Shown: positions 17,035 through 26,639, numbered from the stretch's first letter. The stretch is 64,000 bases of DNA from Polaribacter sejongensis (GCF_038024065.1 NZ_CP150667.1:1681501-1745500), one strand, 5' to 3'. Numbers and translations are program-made. The notes: generated from the sequence alone by a model not told the origin.

Positions 17035-17913
17035 ATGCACAATAACTTGATAATATTAGCAGGCGGAGCATCTTCTAGAATGAAAAAACCGGCTACTTCT
17101 AAAACCATAGATTCTAATGAAACTGCACAAGCAAACAACAGAAGTAAAAGTTTAATTAGTTTAGATAAAACAGGGAGACCTGTGTTAGATTATCTGTTGT
17201 ACAATGCAAAAAAAGCAGGTTATAAAAACATCTATATAGTTATCAATGAAAAAGGTGGTTTGTTTAAAGAGTTCTACGGAAGTAAAGATAAAAACAATGA
17301 TTTTAACGGATTAAATATTTCTTTTCCCATACAATATATTCCAAAAGACAGAGTAAAACCTTTTGGAACTGCAGACGCTCTTTTACAAGCTGTAGAACAA
17401 TTCCCCGAATTGAACAATCAATTTTATACGGTTTGTAATAGCGATAATCTATACTCTACAGAAGCACTTTATACACTAAGAAAAACTGAACACAAGAATG
17501 CTTTTATCAGTTATAATAGAGACACCTTAGAATTTCCGTTAGAACGAATTTCTAAATTTGCATTGACAAAATTAGATGATCAAAATAACCTCATCAACAT
17601 TCTTGAAAAACCTTCGGAAGAAGAGGTGCCTAATTTTTATGACAGAGACGGAAAGCTAAGAGTGAGTATGAATATTTTTAAATTTGATGGTAAAGAGTTT
17701 TATCCATTTTTAAAAAATTGTCCTGTACACCCTATTAGAAATGAAAAGGAAATGCAAAGCTCTCTTTTAAATTACATTACAGAAACGACTAATAAAGTTG
17801 TCGGAATTCCGCTTTCGGAACACGTACCAGACTTATCTTCTAAAGATGATATTGTTATTGTAAAAGCATATCTAAAAAAACATTATGCAAGCTTAGATTG
17901 GAATTCTATTTAA
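17035..17913 (+). CDS. Sugar-phosphate nucleotidyltransferase
   Basis: The N-terminus carries the nucleotidyl-transferase motif ILAGGASSRMKK (residues 7-18), and later segments match the fold: RVKPFGTADALLQAVEQF, then the metal-site CNSDNLYS (about residues 141-148). The enzyme should activate a sugar 1-phosphate with an NTP. It is longer at the start than classic family members, with a polar insert (TSKTIDSNETAQANNRS) between the P-loop and the catalytic Lys. Neither nucleotide nor sugar can be assigned. It stands alone, upstream of the aldA cluster but separated from it by 400 bases. Confidence 0.75.
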   Translation: MHNNLIILAGGASSRMKKPATSKTIDSNETAQANNRSKSLISLDKTGRPVLDYLLYNAKKAGYKNIYIVINEKGGLFKEFYGSKDKNNDFNGLNISFPIQYIPKDRVKPFGTADALLQAVEQFPELNNQFYTVCNSDNLYSTEALYTLRKTEHKNAFISYNRDTLEFPLERISKFALTKLDDQNNLINILEKPSEEEVPNFYDRDGKLRVSMNIFKFDGKEFYPFLKNCPVHPIRNEKEMQSSLLNYITETTNKVVGIPLSEHVPDLSSKDDIVIVKAYLKKHYASLDWNSI

Positions 17914-18315
17914 GAAAAATTGATAGTTACTAAACAATTAAATATTTTAACAGTAGGCTCTCAATTCTAATAAATATCATCAATATATAAATTAGATTAC
18001 ATTGTAACATATTAATTGAAACTAAAAACACAATTCAGACAAAACATTTATAGAACATACACAAAACCAACTTTATAATATTCACAAAAAAACATCTCTA
18101 CAAGTAATTATTAGAGGGTTGTTACACCTTTTTAAATACACTTATGTTTAAATTATACATATTATTGCATATTATGGATAAAATTTTACTCAGTTATATT
18201 TATAAGTTTGCTTAATGTCTTTTATGACCAATATGTTAGTAGCAGAAGAAGCTTAAAAATTATCTTATTTTTTTGACTTCATTTAATATAAAAACAATTA
18301 ATTAAAAAATATTTT
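17914..18315. other. AT-rich intergenic region upstream of aldA
   Basis: No ORF or RNA gene is recognised. TAAGTTTG at 18203-18210 is a perfect -7 element about 105 bases before aldA and could drive it, though no TTG lies at the usual distance. The size suits a regulated promoter with operator sites for the AraC protein encoded downstream; no clear repeat marks such a site. Confidence 0.4.
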
Positions 18316-19755
18316 ATGCAGCAATTTGAACAGTATATCAACGGAAAATTTGTAAAATCTACCTCTACAGAAGTAATTGAAATTTTAAATCCTTGTACAG
18401 AAGAAGTGTTATCTTTAATGCCTATTGGAAGCGTTAAGGATGCTCAATTAGCTTTAGAAGCAGCACAAGCTTCTCAACATGCATGGAAATCTCTTCCTGC
18501 AATTCAAAGAGCTAACTATTTAAATAAAATGGCCGATGTTATTCGTGAAAATAGAATTTTCTTAGCAAAAACGTTAGCAGCAGAGCAAGCAAAAGTAATG
18601 GGGTTAGCACAAGTAGAAATTGATGTTACCGCAGATTACTTTGACTATTATGCAGGTTTTGCAAGAAGAATAGAAGGAGAAATTATACAAAGTGACCGTG
18701 CTAAAGAGCACATCTTTTTACACAAAGCACCTATTGGTGTTGCCGTAGGTATTTTACCTTGGAACTTTCCATTCTTTGTAATGGCTAGAAAAGTTGCTGG
18801 CTCTTTAATTACCGGAAATACATGTGTAATAAACCCAAGTTCTATTGCACCAAATACGGTAATGGCATTTGCTAAATTAATAGAAGCAATAAAACTTCCT
18901 GCTGGTGTATTAAACTATGTTTGTGGTAAAGGTAGTATTGTTGGTAATGCACTTTCTAAAAGTCCTATTACTGGTATTATTAGCTTAACAGGTAGTGTTG
19001 GTGCTGGTCAAATGGTTATGGAAGCCGCCTCTAAAAACATTACTAAAGTTTCTTTAGAGTTAGGTGGTAAAGCTCCAGCAATTGTATGTGCAGATGCTAA
19101 TTTAGAATTGGCTGTAAATGCGGTTGTTACTTCTAGAATTACGTTTAGCGGACAAGTATGTAACTGTGCAGAACGTTTATATGTAGAAGAATCTATACAC
19201 GATAAATTTTTAGACATGGTTGCAGCAAAAATGAAAACTCTAAAAGTAGAAGATGCTTTTTCTGAAAACAATCCAGATATGAGTGCTTTGGTTTCTAAAG
19301 CGCAATTAGATAAGGTTTCTGAAATGGTAGAATTTGCTAAAAAAGAAGGAGCAGAAGTTGTTGTTGGAGGAACTAGAACTCCAGGATTTGATAAAGGATA
19401 TTTTTATCAACCAACTTTATTAACTAATGTAACTCAAAACATGCAAATTATTCAAGAAGAAGTTTTCGGACCGGTTTTACCTGTGATGAAATTTAGTACT
19501 CTTGACGAAGCAATTGCTTTAGCAAATGACTGTGAATTTGGATTAACATCATCTATATTCTCAGAAAACTTTAACAAAGTAATGCATGCTGCAGAAGAAT
19601 TACAATATGGTGAAACCTACATTAACAGAGAGCATTTTGAAGCAATTCAAGGTTTCCACGCAGGTTGGAAAAAATCTGGTTTAGGTGGTGCAGATGGTAA
19701 ACATGGAATGGAAGAATATTTACAAACAAAAGTTATCTATGCACAATATAGATAA
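18316..19755 (+). CDS. aldA: Lactaldehyde dehydrogenase
   Basis: This NAD-dependent aldehyde dehydrogenase aligns well along its length with Escherichia coli AldA (L-lactaldehyde to L-lactate), including AVGILPWNFPFFVMARK-like text, the catalytic base region VSLELGGKAPAIV and the AldA-specific catalytic segment GQVCNCAERLYVEE with nucleophile Cys282. The C-terminal phrase GFHAGWKKSGLGGADGKHGMEEYLQTKV is also characteristic. L-lactaldehyde is the product of L-fucose and L-rhamnose breakdown, which fits the fucose-type permease and lactate oxidase genes that follow. A terminator separates it from fucP. Confidence 0.92.
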   Translation: MQQFEQYINGKFVKSTSTEVIEILNPCTEEVLSLMPIGSVKDAQLALEAAQASQHAWKSLPAIQRANYLNKMADVIRENRIFLAKTLAAEQAKVMGLAQVEIDVTADYFDYYAGFARRIEGEIIQSDRAKEHIFLHKAPIGVAVGILPWNFPFFVMARKVAGSLITGNTCVINPSSIAPNTVMAFAKLIEAIKLPAGVLNYVCGKGSIVGNALSKSPITGIISLTGSVGAGQMVMEAASKNITKVSLELGGKAPAIVCADANLELAVNAVVTSRITFSGQVCNCAERLYVEESIHDKFLDMVAAKMKTLKVEDAFSENNPDMSALVSKAQLDKVSEMVEFAKKEGAEVVVGGTRTPGFDKGYFYQPTLLTNVTQNMQIIQEEVFGPVLPVMKFSTLDEAIALANDCEFGLTSSIFSENFNKVMHAAEELQYGETYINREHFEAIQGFHAGWKKSGLGGADGKHGMEEYLQTKVIYAQYR

Positions 19756-19773
19756 TATTTCTTAATATTATAG

Positions 19774-19830
19774 AAGCACTTTTAATTTAACGATCTCCCC
19801 CCAATATAGATCTTTTAAAAGTGCTTTTTT
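19774..19830 (+). terminator. Terminator between aldA and fucP
   Basis: The 12-bp arms AAGCACTTTTAA and TTAAAAGTGCTT are followed by a T run. It overlaps the first codons of a longer possible fucP reading frame, which argues for the internal fucP start. Confidence 0.8.
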
Positions 19831-19853
19831 TATACACACAACAAAACTTTATT

Positions 19854-21152
19854 ATGGCTGAGTCAAAAAAAATCCCCGTAGTTTCCAAGGAAGTTTTAAT
19901 TCCTTTTATCATCATTACCTCTTTATTTTCACTCTGGGGTTTTGCCAATGATATTACAAATCCCATGGTTGCTGCATTTGGTACCGTCATGGAAATATCT
20001 ACCGCCAAAGCCGCTTTAGTGCAACTTGCTTTTTATGGTGGTTACGCAACAATGGCAATTCCTGCCGCTTTATTTGTAAGAAAATACAGCTATAAGAAAG
20101 GAATTCTTTTAGGATTAACCTTATACGCTATTGGAGCTTTATTATTTTTTCCGGCAGCGGAATTTGAAGTCTTCGGTTTCTTTTTAGGATCGCTTTATAT
20201 TTTAACCTTCGGATTGGCGTTTTTAGAAACTACAGCAAACCCTTTTATTCTTTCTATGGGAGATGAAAGAACAGCTACACAACGTTTAAATTTAGCACAA
20301 GCCTTTAATCCTATTGGGTCTTTATTCGGAATGTTTGTCGCTTCAAAATTTATATTAGTCGCCCTAGATTCTGATAAAAGAAATGAAGCAGGAGAACTTA
20401 TTTTTAACACATTAGACGAAGCTCAAAAAGCAGTAATAAGAACACACGATTTAGCAATTATTAGAGACCCGTACGTAATACTTGGTTTTGTAGTAATAGC
20501 AATGTTGGTGTTAATTTCGGTAACTAAAATGCCGAAAAGAGATACTACTAAAAAATATTCTAGTGCAGCAGATTCTTTTAAAAGATTATTTGCAAACGGA
20601 AAATACAAAGAAGGTGTTTTAGCACAAATGTTTTATGTAGCAGCACAAATTATGTGTTGGACATTTATTATTCAATATGCAGGAAATTTAGGAATACCAA
20701 AATCGACAGCGCAAAACTTTAATATTGTTGCCATGTCTATTTTCTTAGGAAGTCGTTTTATCAGTACTTTTATGATGAAATACATCAACGCAAAAAAACT
20801 ATTAATGATTTTCGCAATTGGTGCGATGGTTACCACTGCTGGAGTAATTTTAATTGAAGGAATGGCTGGTTTATACTTACTAGTTGCAACCTCTGCATTT
20901 ATGTCTTTAATGTTCCCTACAATTTACGGAATAGCCTTAGACGGATTAAGTGAAGAAGATTCGGCTCTAGGAGCTGCAGGTTTGGTTATGGCAATTGTAG
21001 GTGGTGCTTTAATGCCAATATTACAAGGTTCAATGATAGATATGGAAAAAATTGGTCCGTTTACAGGAGTCAACTTTTCATTTATTTTACCTTTTATTTG
21101 CTTTTGCTTTATTGCTCTTTACGGATACAGGGCTTTTAAAATTTATAAATAA
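19854..21152 (+). CDS. fucP: FucP-type L-fucose:proton symporter (MFS)
   Basis: Twelve predicted membrane helices and a long match to E. coli FucP identify the L-fucose permease subfamily. Residues linked to proton coupling and sugar binding in FucP have counterparts here: the Asp in WGFANDITNPM and the Glu in GLAFLETTANPF. Related Bacteroidota proteins carry other hexoses, so substrate is inferred from the neighbours, which handle lactaldehyde and L-lactate. I chose the ATG giving MAESKKIPVV because the upstream extension lies in the aldA terminator. The stop is four bases from the lldD start, indicating one transcript. Confidence 0.85.
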   Translation: MAESKKIPVVSKEVLIPFIIITSLFSLWGFANDITNPMVAAFGTVMEISTAKAALVQLAFYGGYATMAIPAALFVRKYSYKKGILLGLTLYAIGALLFFPAAEFEVFGFFLGSLYILTFGLAFLETTANPFILSMGDERTATQRLNLAQAFNPIGSLFGMFVASKFILVALDSDKRNEAGELIFNTLDEAQKAVIRTHDLAIIRDPYVILGFVVIAMLVLISVTKMPKRDTTKKYSSAADSFKRLFANGKYKEGVLAQMFYVAAQIMCWTFIIQYAGNLGIPKSTAQNFNIVAMSIFLGSRFISTFMMKYINAKKLLMIFAIGAMVTTAGVILIEGMAGLYLLVATSAFMSLMFPTIYGIALDGLSEEDSALGAAGLVMAIVGGALMPILQGSMIDMEKIGPFTGVNFSFILPFICFCFIALYGYRAFKIYK

Positions 21153-21156
21153 AAAA

Positions 21157-22305
21157 ATGGAAATAAAAATAAACCCTAAATATCCCTCTGTAACAGATTT
21201 AAGAAAAAGAGCAATGGTTAAAATGCCAAAATTTGCTTTTGAGTATTTAGATGGTGGATGTAACGAAGATATTAATTTAGACAAGAATCGAACGGACCTT
21301 CAGAAAATAGAGTTAATGCCTCAATATTTATCAAAGTTTGATAAATCTAATTTAAAAACAGAATTATTTGGTCATGAATATGATGCTCCTTTTGGAATTT
21401 CACCAGTTGGACTTCAGGGACTTATGTGGCCAAATTCTCCAGAAATTTTAGCGAAAGCAGCCTTTGATCATAATGTGCCTTTTATCTTAAGTACTGTTAC
21501 TACTTCTAGTATAGAACGCGTAGCAGAATTAACAGAAGGAAAATCATGGTTTCAATTATATCATCCTGCAGAAGAAAGTGTTAAAAGAGATTTGTTAGAT
21601 AGAGCTGCAAATGCAGGAACAGATGTCTTAGTTATTTTAGCAGATGTACCTACATTTGGTTATAGACCAAGAGATGTTAGAAACGGCTTAGCAATGCCTC
21701 CATCTATGAGTGTAAAAAATATTCTTGAAGTATTTAAAAAGCCAGATTGGGCTATCCAAACTTTAATTCATGGGCAACCTGCTTTTAAAACAATGGAAAA
21801 GTATATGCCTAAAGGATTGAATCTAAAAAAATTAGGTGAATTTATGGATGTAACTTTTTCAGGTCGATTAAATGAAGATAGAATTGCTTCTATAAGAGAC
21901 CAATGGAAAGGTAAATTAGTCATAAAAGGTGTTGTAAATGAAATGGATGCACAAAAAACCATTAATTTAGGTGTAGATGGATTAATTGTATCTAATCATG
22001 GAGGAAGACAATTAGACGCAGGTCAATCTTCTATTGTACCTATGACTCATTTGGCTAAAAAGTTTAAGAATGACATAAAAATCATGGTAGACTCTGGTTT
22101 ACGTGGTGGGCCAGATATTGCTAGAGCAATGGCTAACGGAGCAGAATTTACATTTATGGGACGTAGTTTTATGTACGGTGTTGGCGCATTAGGTAAAGAA
22201 GGTGGTAACCATACCATTTCTTTAATGAAACGAGAATTTCAGCAAATTATGGAGCAATTATGCTGCGAGCATGTTAAAGACTTGCCGAACCATTTGATAA
22301 AATAG
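21157..22305 (+). CDS. lldD: FMN-dependent L-lactate dehydrogenase
   Basis: A member of the alpha-hydroxy-acid oxidising flavoprotein family (LldD, glycolate oxidase, cytochrome b2). The catalytic His281 lies in VSNHGGRQLD, flavin-phosphate binding in DSGLRGGPDIARAM and GRSFMYG, and the N-terminal PKFAFEYLDGGC matches the Tyr-containing start of the family. The expected product is pyruvate, with electrons entering the respiratory chain. The reading frame is open further upstream inside fucP, but the family N-terminus is met at MEIKINPKYPSV, four bases after fucP. Some members prefer other 2-hydroxy acids; context favours L-lactate. Confidence 0.87.
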   Translation: MEIKINPKYPSVTDLRKRAMVKMPKFAFEYLDGGCNEDINLDKNRTDLQKIELMPQYLSKFDKSNLKTELFGHEYDAPFGISPVGLQGLMWPNSPEILAKAAFDHNVPFILSTVTTSSIERVAELTEGKSWFQLYHPAEESVKRDLLDRAANAGTDVLVILADVPTFGYRPRDVRNGLAMPPSMSVKNILEVFKKPDWAIQTLIHGQPAFKTMEKYMPKGLNLKKLGEFMDVTFSGRLNEDRIASIRDQWKGKLVIKGVVNEMDAQKTINLGVDGLIVSNHGGRQLDAGQSSIVPMTHLAKKFKNDIKIMVDSGLRGGPDIARAMANGAEFTFMGRSFMYGVGALGKEGGNHTISLMKREFQQIMEQLCCEHVKDLPNHLIK

Positions 22306-22359
22306 CAAACAATAATTACTATATTTTTCTTAGACTAATATTTTAATTTTTTAATTATA

Positions 22360-22408
22360 ACAGAAATTTAGTACCTTTATTATGGTATTAAATTTCTGTT
22401 TTTTTTTT
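22360..22408 (+). terminator. Terminator after lldD
   Basis: ACAGAAATTTA and TAAATTTCTGT, with an inner GTACC/GGTA pairing, form a stem followed by nine or more T. Confidence 0.85.
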
Positions 22409-22425
22409 ACAAAATATTATTTTTC

Positions 22426-23304
22426 ATGAAATTACACCGCTTAGATAGAAGCAGTATTAGTAATAGCTCTTTAACTACAAAGGTAAATGAATACCCTTAT
22501 TTTTTAAAAATATGGCATTATCATGCTGAGTTAGAATTAGTGGTGATCTTAAAAAGTGAAGGCACTTGTTTCATTGGCGATAGTATTGAAAAATTTAATG
22601 TTGGAGATGTAATCCTAATTGGTAAAAACCTACCTCACATGTGGGTGAATAGTGAAGATTATTTTAATCAAAATGCTACCGAATTAGTAAAGGCAATTGC
22701 GATTCATTTTAAGCAAAACTATTTAGGAGATTCGTTTTTTGAAGCTTCAGAAATGAAACATATATTAGCACTTTTTGAAAGAGCTAAATATGGTGTAAAA
22801 TTCTTAAACGTAGATACTAGCCTTATCAATGAGATTAAAAAAATGCTAGATTTAGAAGGATTTAATAAAACAATCTCATTTTTAATTATATTAAATAAAC
22901 TCGCAAAACACACATCTACAAAAAAATTAGCGAGTGATGGATTTGTTAATTCCTTTAAATCTAACAAAAGTGATATACAAGACAAAGTACAAGCTTACAT
23001 ATTTAAAAACTTTAATAAAGAAATTAATTTAGAAACCGCTGCTTCTATTGCTAACATGAATACCGCTGCTTTTAGTCGCTATTTTAAACGTGTAAATAAA
23101 AAAACGTTCTCTAGATACGTTACTGAAATAAGAATAGGATATGCTTGTAAAATGTTAATGGAAGACAAATTTAATATTGCCGGAATTTGTTATGAATCTG
23201 GCTTTAAAAATATATCTAATTTTAATCGTCAATTTAAAATAGTGATGAACTCTACTCCTTCTAACTATTTAAAAAAATATAAAACCAAAATTTCCGAGCA
23301 GTAA
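22426..23304 (+). CDS. AraC-family transcriptional regulator
   Basis: The N-terminal ~110 residues are a cupin-type effector domain (YFLKIWHYHAELELVVIL, then GDVILIGKNLPHMW). The C-terminal ~100 residues are a two-helix-turn-helix AraC DNA-binding domain (INLETAASIANMNTAAFSRYF and FNIAGICYESGFKNISNFNRQF). Lying between aldA-fucP-lldD and lutABC, all on the same strand, it is the obvious candidate to regulate both in response to a sugar or lactate. This is inferred from position. It has its own spacer of about 120 bases with the lldD terminator. Confidence 0.9.
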   Translation: MKLHRLDRSSISNSSLTTKVNEYPYFLKIWHYHAELELVVILKSEGTCFIGDSIEKFNVGDVILIGKNLPHMWVNSEDYFNQNATELVKAIAIHFKQNYLGDSFFEASEMKHILALFERAKYGVKFLNVDTSLINEIKKMLDLEGFNKTISFLIILNKLAKHTSTKKLASDGFVNSFKSNKSDIQDKVQAYIFKNFNKEINLETAASIANMNTAAFSRYFKRVNKKTFSRYVTEIRIGYACKMLMEDKFNIAGICYESGFKNISNFNRQFKIVMNSTPSNYLKKYKTKISEQ

Positions 23305-23557
23305 TTAATTAGTGCTAACGTTATTTTATTAGCTTTTACAATGTATTCTGCTATACATTTAATTTAAAAAGTAAAACACCCTCTTTTTAACTAGTTAACT
23401 CTAGATAAAAACTTAAATATTTATGCTTTTATTTGCTTTATTTAATATCAATCTAAATAATAAGGCAAAATAAGTATTACTAATGGTCAAAATTTAGGAA
23501 GACTCCAATAATCAGTTTTTGTACTATTGTATCTATAAATATTAATATCATTTCCGC

Positions 23558-24295
23558 ATGAAAGTAGGTCTATTTATACCCTGTTACATCAATCAGTTAT
23601 ACCCACAAGTTGGTATTGCTACCTTAGAACTTTTAGAAAAATTAAATGTTGATGTTGGGTATCCGTCAGGGCAAACCTGTTGTGGTCAACCCATGGCAAA
23701 CTCGGGTTATGAATATGAATCTGTTGGTGCTTGTAATAACTTTGTAGACAATTTTAAGGAGTTCGATTATATTGTTACTCCGTCTGGAAGTTGCGCGTAT
23801 CATGTAAAAAAACATTACAACATTATTCCTCAAACAGCTGAAGTAACAAAGGTGAGAGATAATGTATATGAATTGTGCGATTTTATTTTAAACATCTTAA
23901 AAATAAAAGATGTAGGCGCAACTTTTTCTCACAAAATTGGAGTTCATAAAAGTTGCCACGGACTAAGAGGTTTGCGTTTAGGTTCTTGCTCGGAAGTGGT
24001 TGGTCCAAAATATTCTTATATAGAAGAATTGCTACAAGAGGTAAAAGGAGCAGAATTAGTCACTTTAAAAAGAAGTGACGAATGTTGTGGTTTTGGAGGT
24101 ACGTTTGCTGTTACAGAAGAAGCCGTTTCTGTTAAAATGGGAAAAGACAAAATTCAAGATCATTTAGAAAGTGGTGCAGAAGTAATTACTGCTACAGACA
24201 CTTCTTGCTTAATGCATTTAGAAGGATTAATTAATAGAAACAAGCAACCTTTAAAAGTTTTGCACATCGCAGAAATTTTAAATAGCAACCTATAA
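23558..24295 (+). CDS. lutA: LutA, cysteine-rich subunit of the L-lactate oxidation complex
   Basis: Two cysteine-rich CCG domains are visible: FIPCYINQLYPQ with GQTCCGQPM in the first half and GVHKSCHGLRG with DECCGFGGTF in the second. They resemble the [4Fe-4S]/CCG domains of heterodisulfide reductase and glycolate oxidase GlcF. LutA works with LutB and LutC (LldEFG) to oxidise L-lactate to pyruvate. The three genes are spaced 11 and 3 bases apart, in the order seen in Bacillus. The 250-base region before it shows no complete promoter I can name with confidence. Confidence 0.93.
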   Translation: MKVGLFIPCYINQLYPQVGIATLELLEKLNVDVGYPSGQTCCGQPMANSGYEYESVGACNNFVDNFKEFDYIVTPSGSCAYHVKKHYNIIPQTAEVTKVRDNVYELCDFILNILKIKDVGATFSHKIGVHKSCHGLRGLRLGSCSEVVGPKYSYIEELLQEVKGAELVTLKRSDECCGFGGTFAVTEEAVSVKMGKDKIQDHLESGAEVITATDTSCLMHLEGLINRNKQPLKVLHIAEILNSNL

Positions 24296-24306
24296 AATAC
24301 TAAAAC

Positions 24307-25680
24307 ATGAGTCATTCTAAACTAGCAAGTATTTTTAATAAAGATGAAAAAAGGGTTGATTGGCACGACAAAGCCTTGTGGTTTGTGCGTCATAAAAGAG
24401 ACCTATCTGTTCACAATGTTCAAGGATGGGAAGAACTAAGAAACCTAGGCCACGGAATTAAAGCTCACATGTTGTCTAACTTAGACAACTATTTAATTCA
24501 GTTTGAAGAAAATGCCAAAAAGAACGGTGTAGAAGTTCATTGGGCAGCAAATGCAGAAGAACACAATAAAATTGTACTTCAAATTCTTAAAGATAATAAT
24601 GCAAAAAAAATAGTAAAAAGTAAATCGATGTTAACCGAAGAATGTCATCTAAATCCAGCTTTGGAAGCAGATGGAATTGAGGTAATAGACACCGATTTAG
24701 GAGAACGCATCGTTCAATTAGCAAAAGAAACACCAAGTCATATTGTATTGCCTGCCATTCATAAAAACAGACATGAAGTAGACGAATTGTTTCAAGAACA
24801 TTTAGGTACAAAACCTTGTGATGGAGATCCACAATATTTAACTGGTGAAGCAAGAAAACACTTACGAACCAAATTTATTCAAGCAGATGCAGCTCTTACA
24901 GGCGTAAATTTTGCCGTTGCAGAAACTGGTGGATTTGTAGTTTGTACCAACGAAGGAAATGCCGATATGGGCGCACATTTAGCACCTGTTCATATTGCCT
25001 GTATGGGTGTAGAAAAAATAATTCCTAAACAAGAACACTTAGGTCTATTTTTAAGACTATTGGCAAGATCTGCAACCGGACAACCAATAACCACCTATTC
25101 ATCGCACTTTAAAAAACCGAGAAAAGGTGCAAAAATGCACATTGTAATTGTAGACAACGGACGATCTGAACAATTAAGTAGACCCGATTTTAGAGCCTCT
25201 TTACACTGTATTCGCTGTGGCGCTTGTATGAACACCTGCCCTATTTACAGAAGAAGTGGCGGTCATAGTTACGATGCTACCATTCCAGGACCAATTGGTT
25301 CTATTTTATCACCAGGAAAAGACTTAAAAAAACACAGTACTTTACCATTTGCATCCACTTTATGTGGCTCTTGTTCAGATGTGTGTCCTGTAAAAATCGA
25401 CATTCACACACAGTTGTATAAATGGCGACAGATAATTACTAAAGAAACACCTCAGCCGTTTGTAAAAAAACAAGCCATGAAAGCTATGGGAAGCATTTTT
25501 GCACATCCTAATCGTTTTGAAACCGTTGGTAAAATTGCACGTTGGTCTTTAAGAAACTTACCACAAGCAATGATTAACTCCAAACCAAATGCTTGGGGAA
25601 AAGCAAGAGATTTACCTTTAGGACCAGAAAAAAGTTTCGACCAATGGTTTAAAGACAGAGAGAACGAGAAAAAAAGTTAA
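24307..25680 (+). CDS. lutB: LutB, iron-sulfur subunit of the L-lactate oxidation complex
   Basis: The N-terminal two-thirds are a LUD (DUF162) domain, with FAVAETGGFVVCTNEGNADM near residue 200-220. The C-terminal part carries two ferredoxin-type clusters, CIRCGACMNTCPIY (about residues 302-315) and CGSCSDVCPVKIDI (about 353-366). It passes electrons from lactate oxidation towards the respiratory chain. It lies directly between lutA and lutC. Confidence 0.94.
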   Translation: MSHSKLASIFNKDEKRVDWHDKALWFVRHKRDLSVHNVQGWEELRNLGHGIKAHMLSNLDNYLIQFEENAKKNGVEVHWAANAEEHNKIVLQILKDNNAKKIVKSKSMLTEECHLNPALEADGIEVIDTDLGERIVQLAKETPSHIVLPAIHKNRHEVDELFQEHLGTKPCDGDPQYLTGEARKHLRTKFIQADAALTGVNFAVAETGGFVVCTNEGNADMGAHLAPVHIACMGVEKIIPKQEHLGLFLRLLARSATGQPITTYSSHFKKPRKGAKMHIVIVDNGRSEQLSRPDFRASLHCIRCGACMNTCPIYRRSGGHSYDATIPGPIGSILSPGKDLKKHSTLPFASTLCGSCSDVCPVKIDIHTQLYKWRQIITKETPQPFVKKQAMKAMGSIFAHPNRFETVGKIARWSLRNLPQAMINSKPNAWGKARDLPLGPEKSFDQWFKDRENEKKS

Positions 25681-25683
25681 ATT

Positions 25684-26274
25684 ATGGGAAGTAGAAATCA
25701 AATATTAAACAGAATTAAAGCCAATAAACCGGAACTTTTAGATTTACCGAACATCAATACTTCTCTTTTTGATGAAGGTTTAGACCTTCTTAAAGAATTT
25801 ACCAAAAAAGTAGAAGTAGTTGGGGGTAACGTTGTTACTTTAAACTCTAATGACGAAATTATTCAGCAAATAGAAAACACATTTACTGATGCAAAAGTCA
25901 AGTTTTCTAATTTGCCCAACACCGCTTCTTTTAACACTATAGAATTAGCCACTTTACAGAATCCGCACGATTTAGAAGATTTAGATATTTTAATTCTAGA
26001 AAGTAACTTAGGTGTTGCAGAAAATGGTTCCGTTTGGGTGTCAGATTCAGAGATACCTGTACGCGTATTACCGTTTATTACCAAACACTTAATATTGGTT
26101 ATATCAGCAAAAGACATTGTACCATATATGCACCAAGCATACGAGAAACTAACCAATAAAGATGCTGGTTTTGGAGTATTTATTGCAGGCCCTTCTAAAA
26201 CCGCAGATATAGAGCAATCATTGGTTATTGGCGCTCACGGTGCCTTAAGCCTTACCGTATTTTTAAAAGATTAA
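25684..26274 (+). CDS. lutC: LutC, LUD-domain subunit of the L-lactate oxidation complex
   Basis: A single LUD (DUF162) domain of about 195 residues with the family phrases LGVAENGSVWV, LVISAKDIVPYMHQAYE and FIAGPSKTADIEQSLVIGAHGA. This is the third member of the LutABC operon. Three bases separate it from lutB. It is followed by a 430-base gap occupied by dispersed repeats rather than by further genes. Confidence 0.93.
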   Translation: MGSRNQILNRIKANKPELLDLPNINTSLFDEGLDLLKEFTKKVEVVGGNVVTLNSNDEIIQQIENTFTDAKVKFSNLPNTASFNTIELATLQNPHDLEDLDILILESNLGVAENGSVWVSDSEIPVRVLPFITKHLILVISAKDIVPYMHQAYEKLTNKDAGFGVFIAGPSKTADIEQSLVIGAHGALSLTVFLKD

Positions 26275-26293
26275 TTTATTATTTATTTAGTGT

Positions 26294-26359
26294 GCCCACG
26301 CAAAAAAAAGCGTGGTCAGGCTATCCGTTTCAAGTCCTCGTTAGTACCTCACTGTGGGC
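26294..26359. repeat. Dispersed structured repeat, rearranged copy C
   Basis: The ends GCCCAC and GTGGGC are inverted repeats, and CCACGC-A8-GCGTGG forms an inner hairpin. On the minus strand it reads GGACTTGAAACGGATAGCCT then GACC, corresponding to GGATTGAAGCGG and AAAGCCTGACC of copy A. The middle carries an insert not present in the other two copies. Confidence 0.6.
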
Positions 26360-26460
26360 TTGGAGTTTATCTTGAGCGAAGTAGAAAACCTTCTACCCTT
26401 CACGCAAAAGAACAATTTAAACTAATTCATTTACAATTAATTATACAGAAAATCCGCTTC

Positions 26461-26483
26461 GTCATTGCGAAGTACGAAGCAAT
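26461..26483. repeat. Short palindromic element (ATTGC...GCAAT)
   Basis: GTCATTGCGAAGTACGAAG followed by CAAT forms a 5-bp stem ATTGC/GCAAT. It shares the layout GTCATT..CGA...CGA..AAT with the 45-bp elements inside cusA, so it may belong to a related family. Confidence 0.45.
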
Positions 26484-26562
26484 ATTATAAAGAAAACGAA
26501 AACCAGTATCAAAAATCAAGCTTACAATTATCAAAAAAGAGAAAGAAGTAACACTCTTTTTT

Positions 26563-26639
26563 AAAACTAAAACAGGATTAAACGATAAAAGTCTAATCCT
26601 GTAGTTTTAAATTGCACAGTAAAGTGCGTGCAATTTTTC
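26563..26639. terminator. Tandem terminator hairpins between lutC and the HMA lipoprotein gene
   Basis: The first hairpin (ACAGGATTA/TAATCCTGT, with TTTTAGTTTT on its minus-strand side) fits termination of the minus-strand gene. The second (ATTGCAC/GTGCAAT then TTTTT) fits plus-strand transcripts from lutC. Confidence 0.6.

Noticed and set aside
19821..19853. Longer fucP start
   Set aside because: These codons lie in the arm and T-tract of the aldA terminator and are followed by a well-placed internal ATG.
21052..21156. Longer lldD start inside fucP
   Set aside because: The added residues translate the fucP C-terminus in another frame; the family N-terminus begins at the ATG four bases after fucP.
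26290..26490. A 66-codon ORF downstream of lutC
   Set aside because: It is composed of dispersed repeats and palindromes, has no protein-like composition and lies in a region with terminators.
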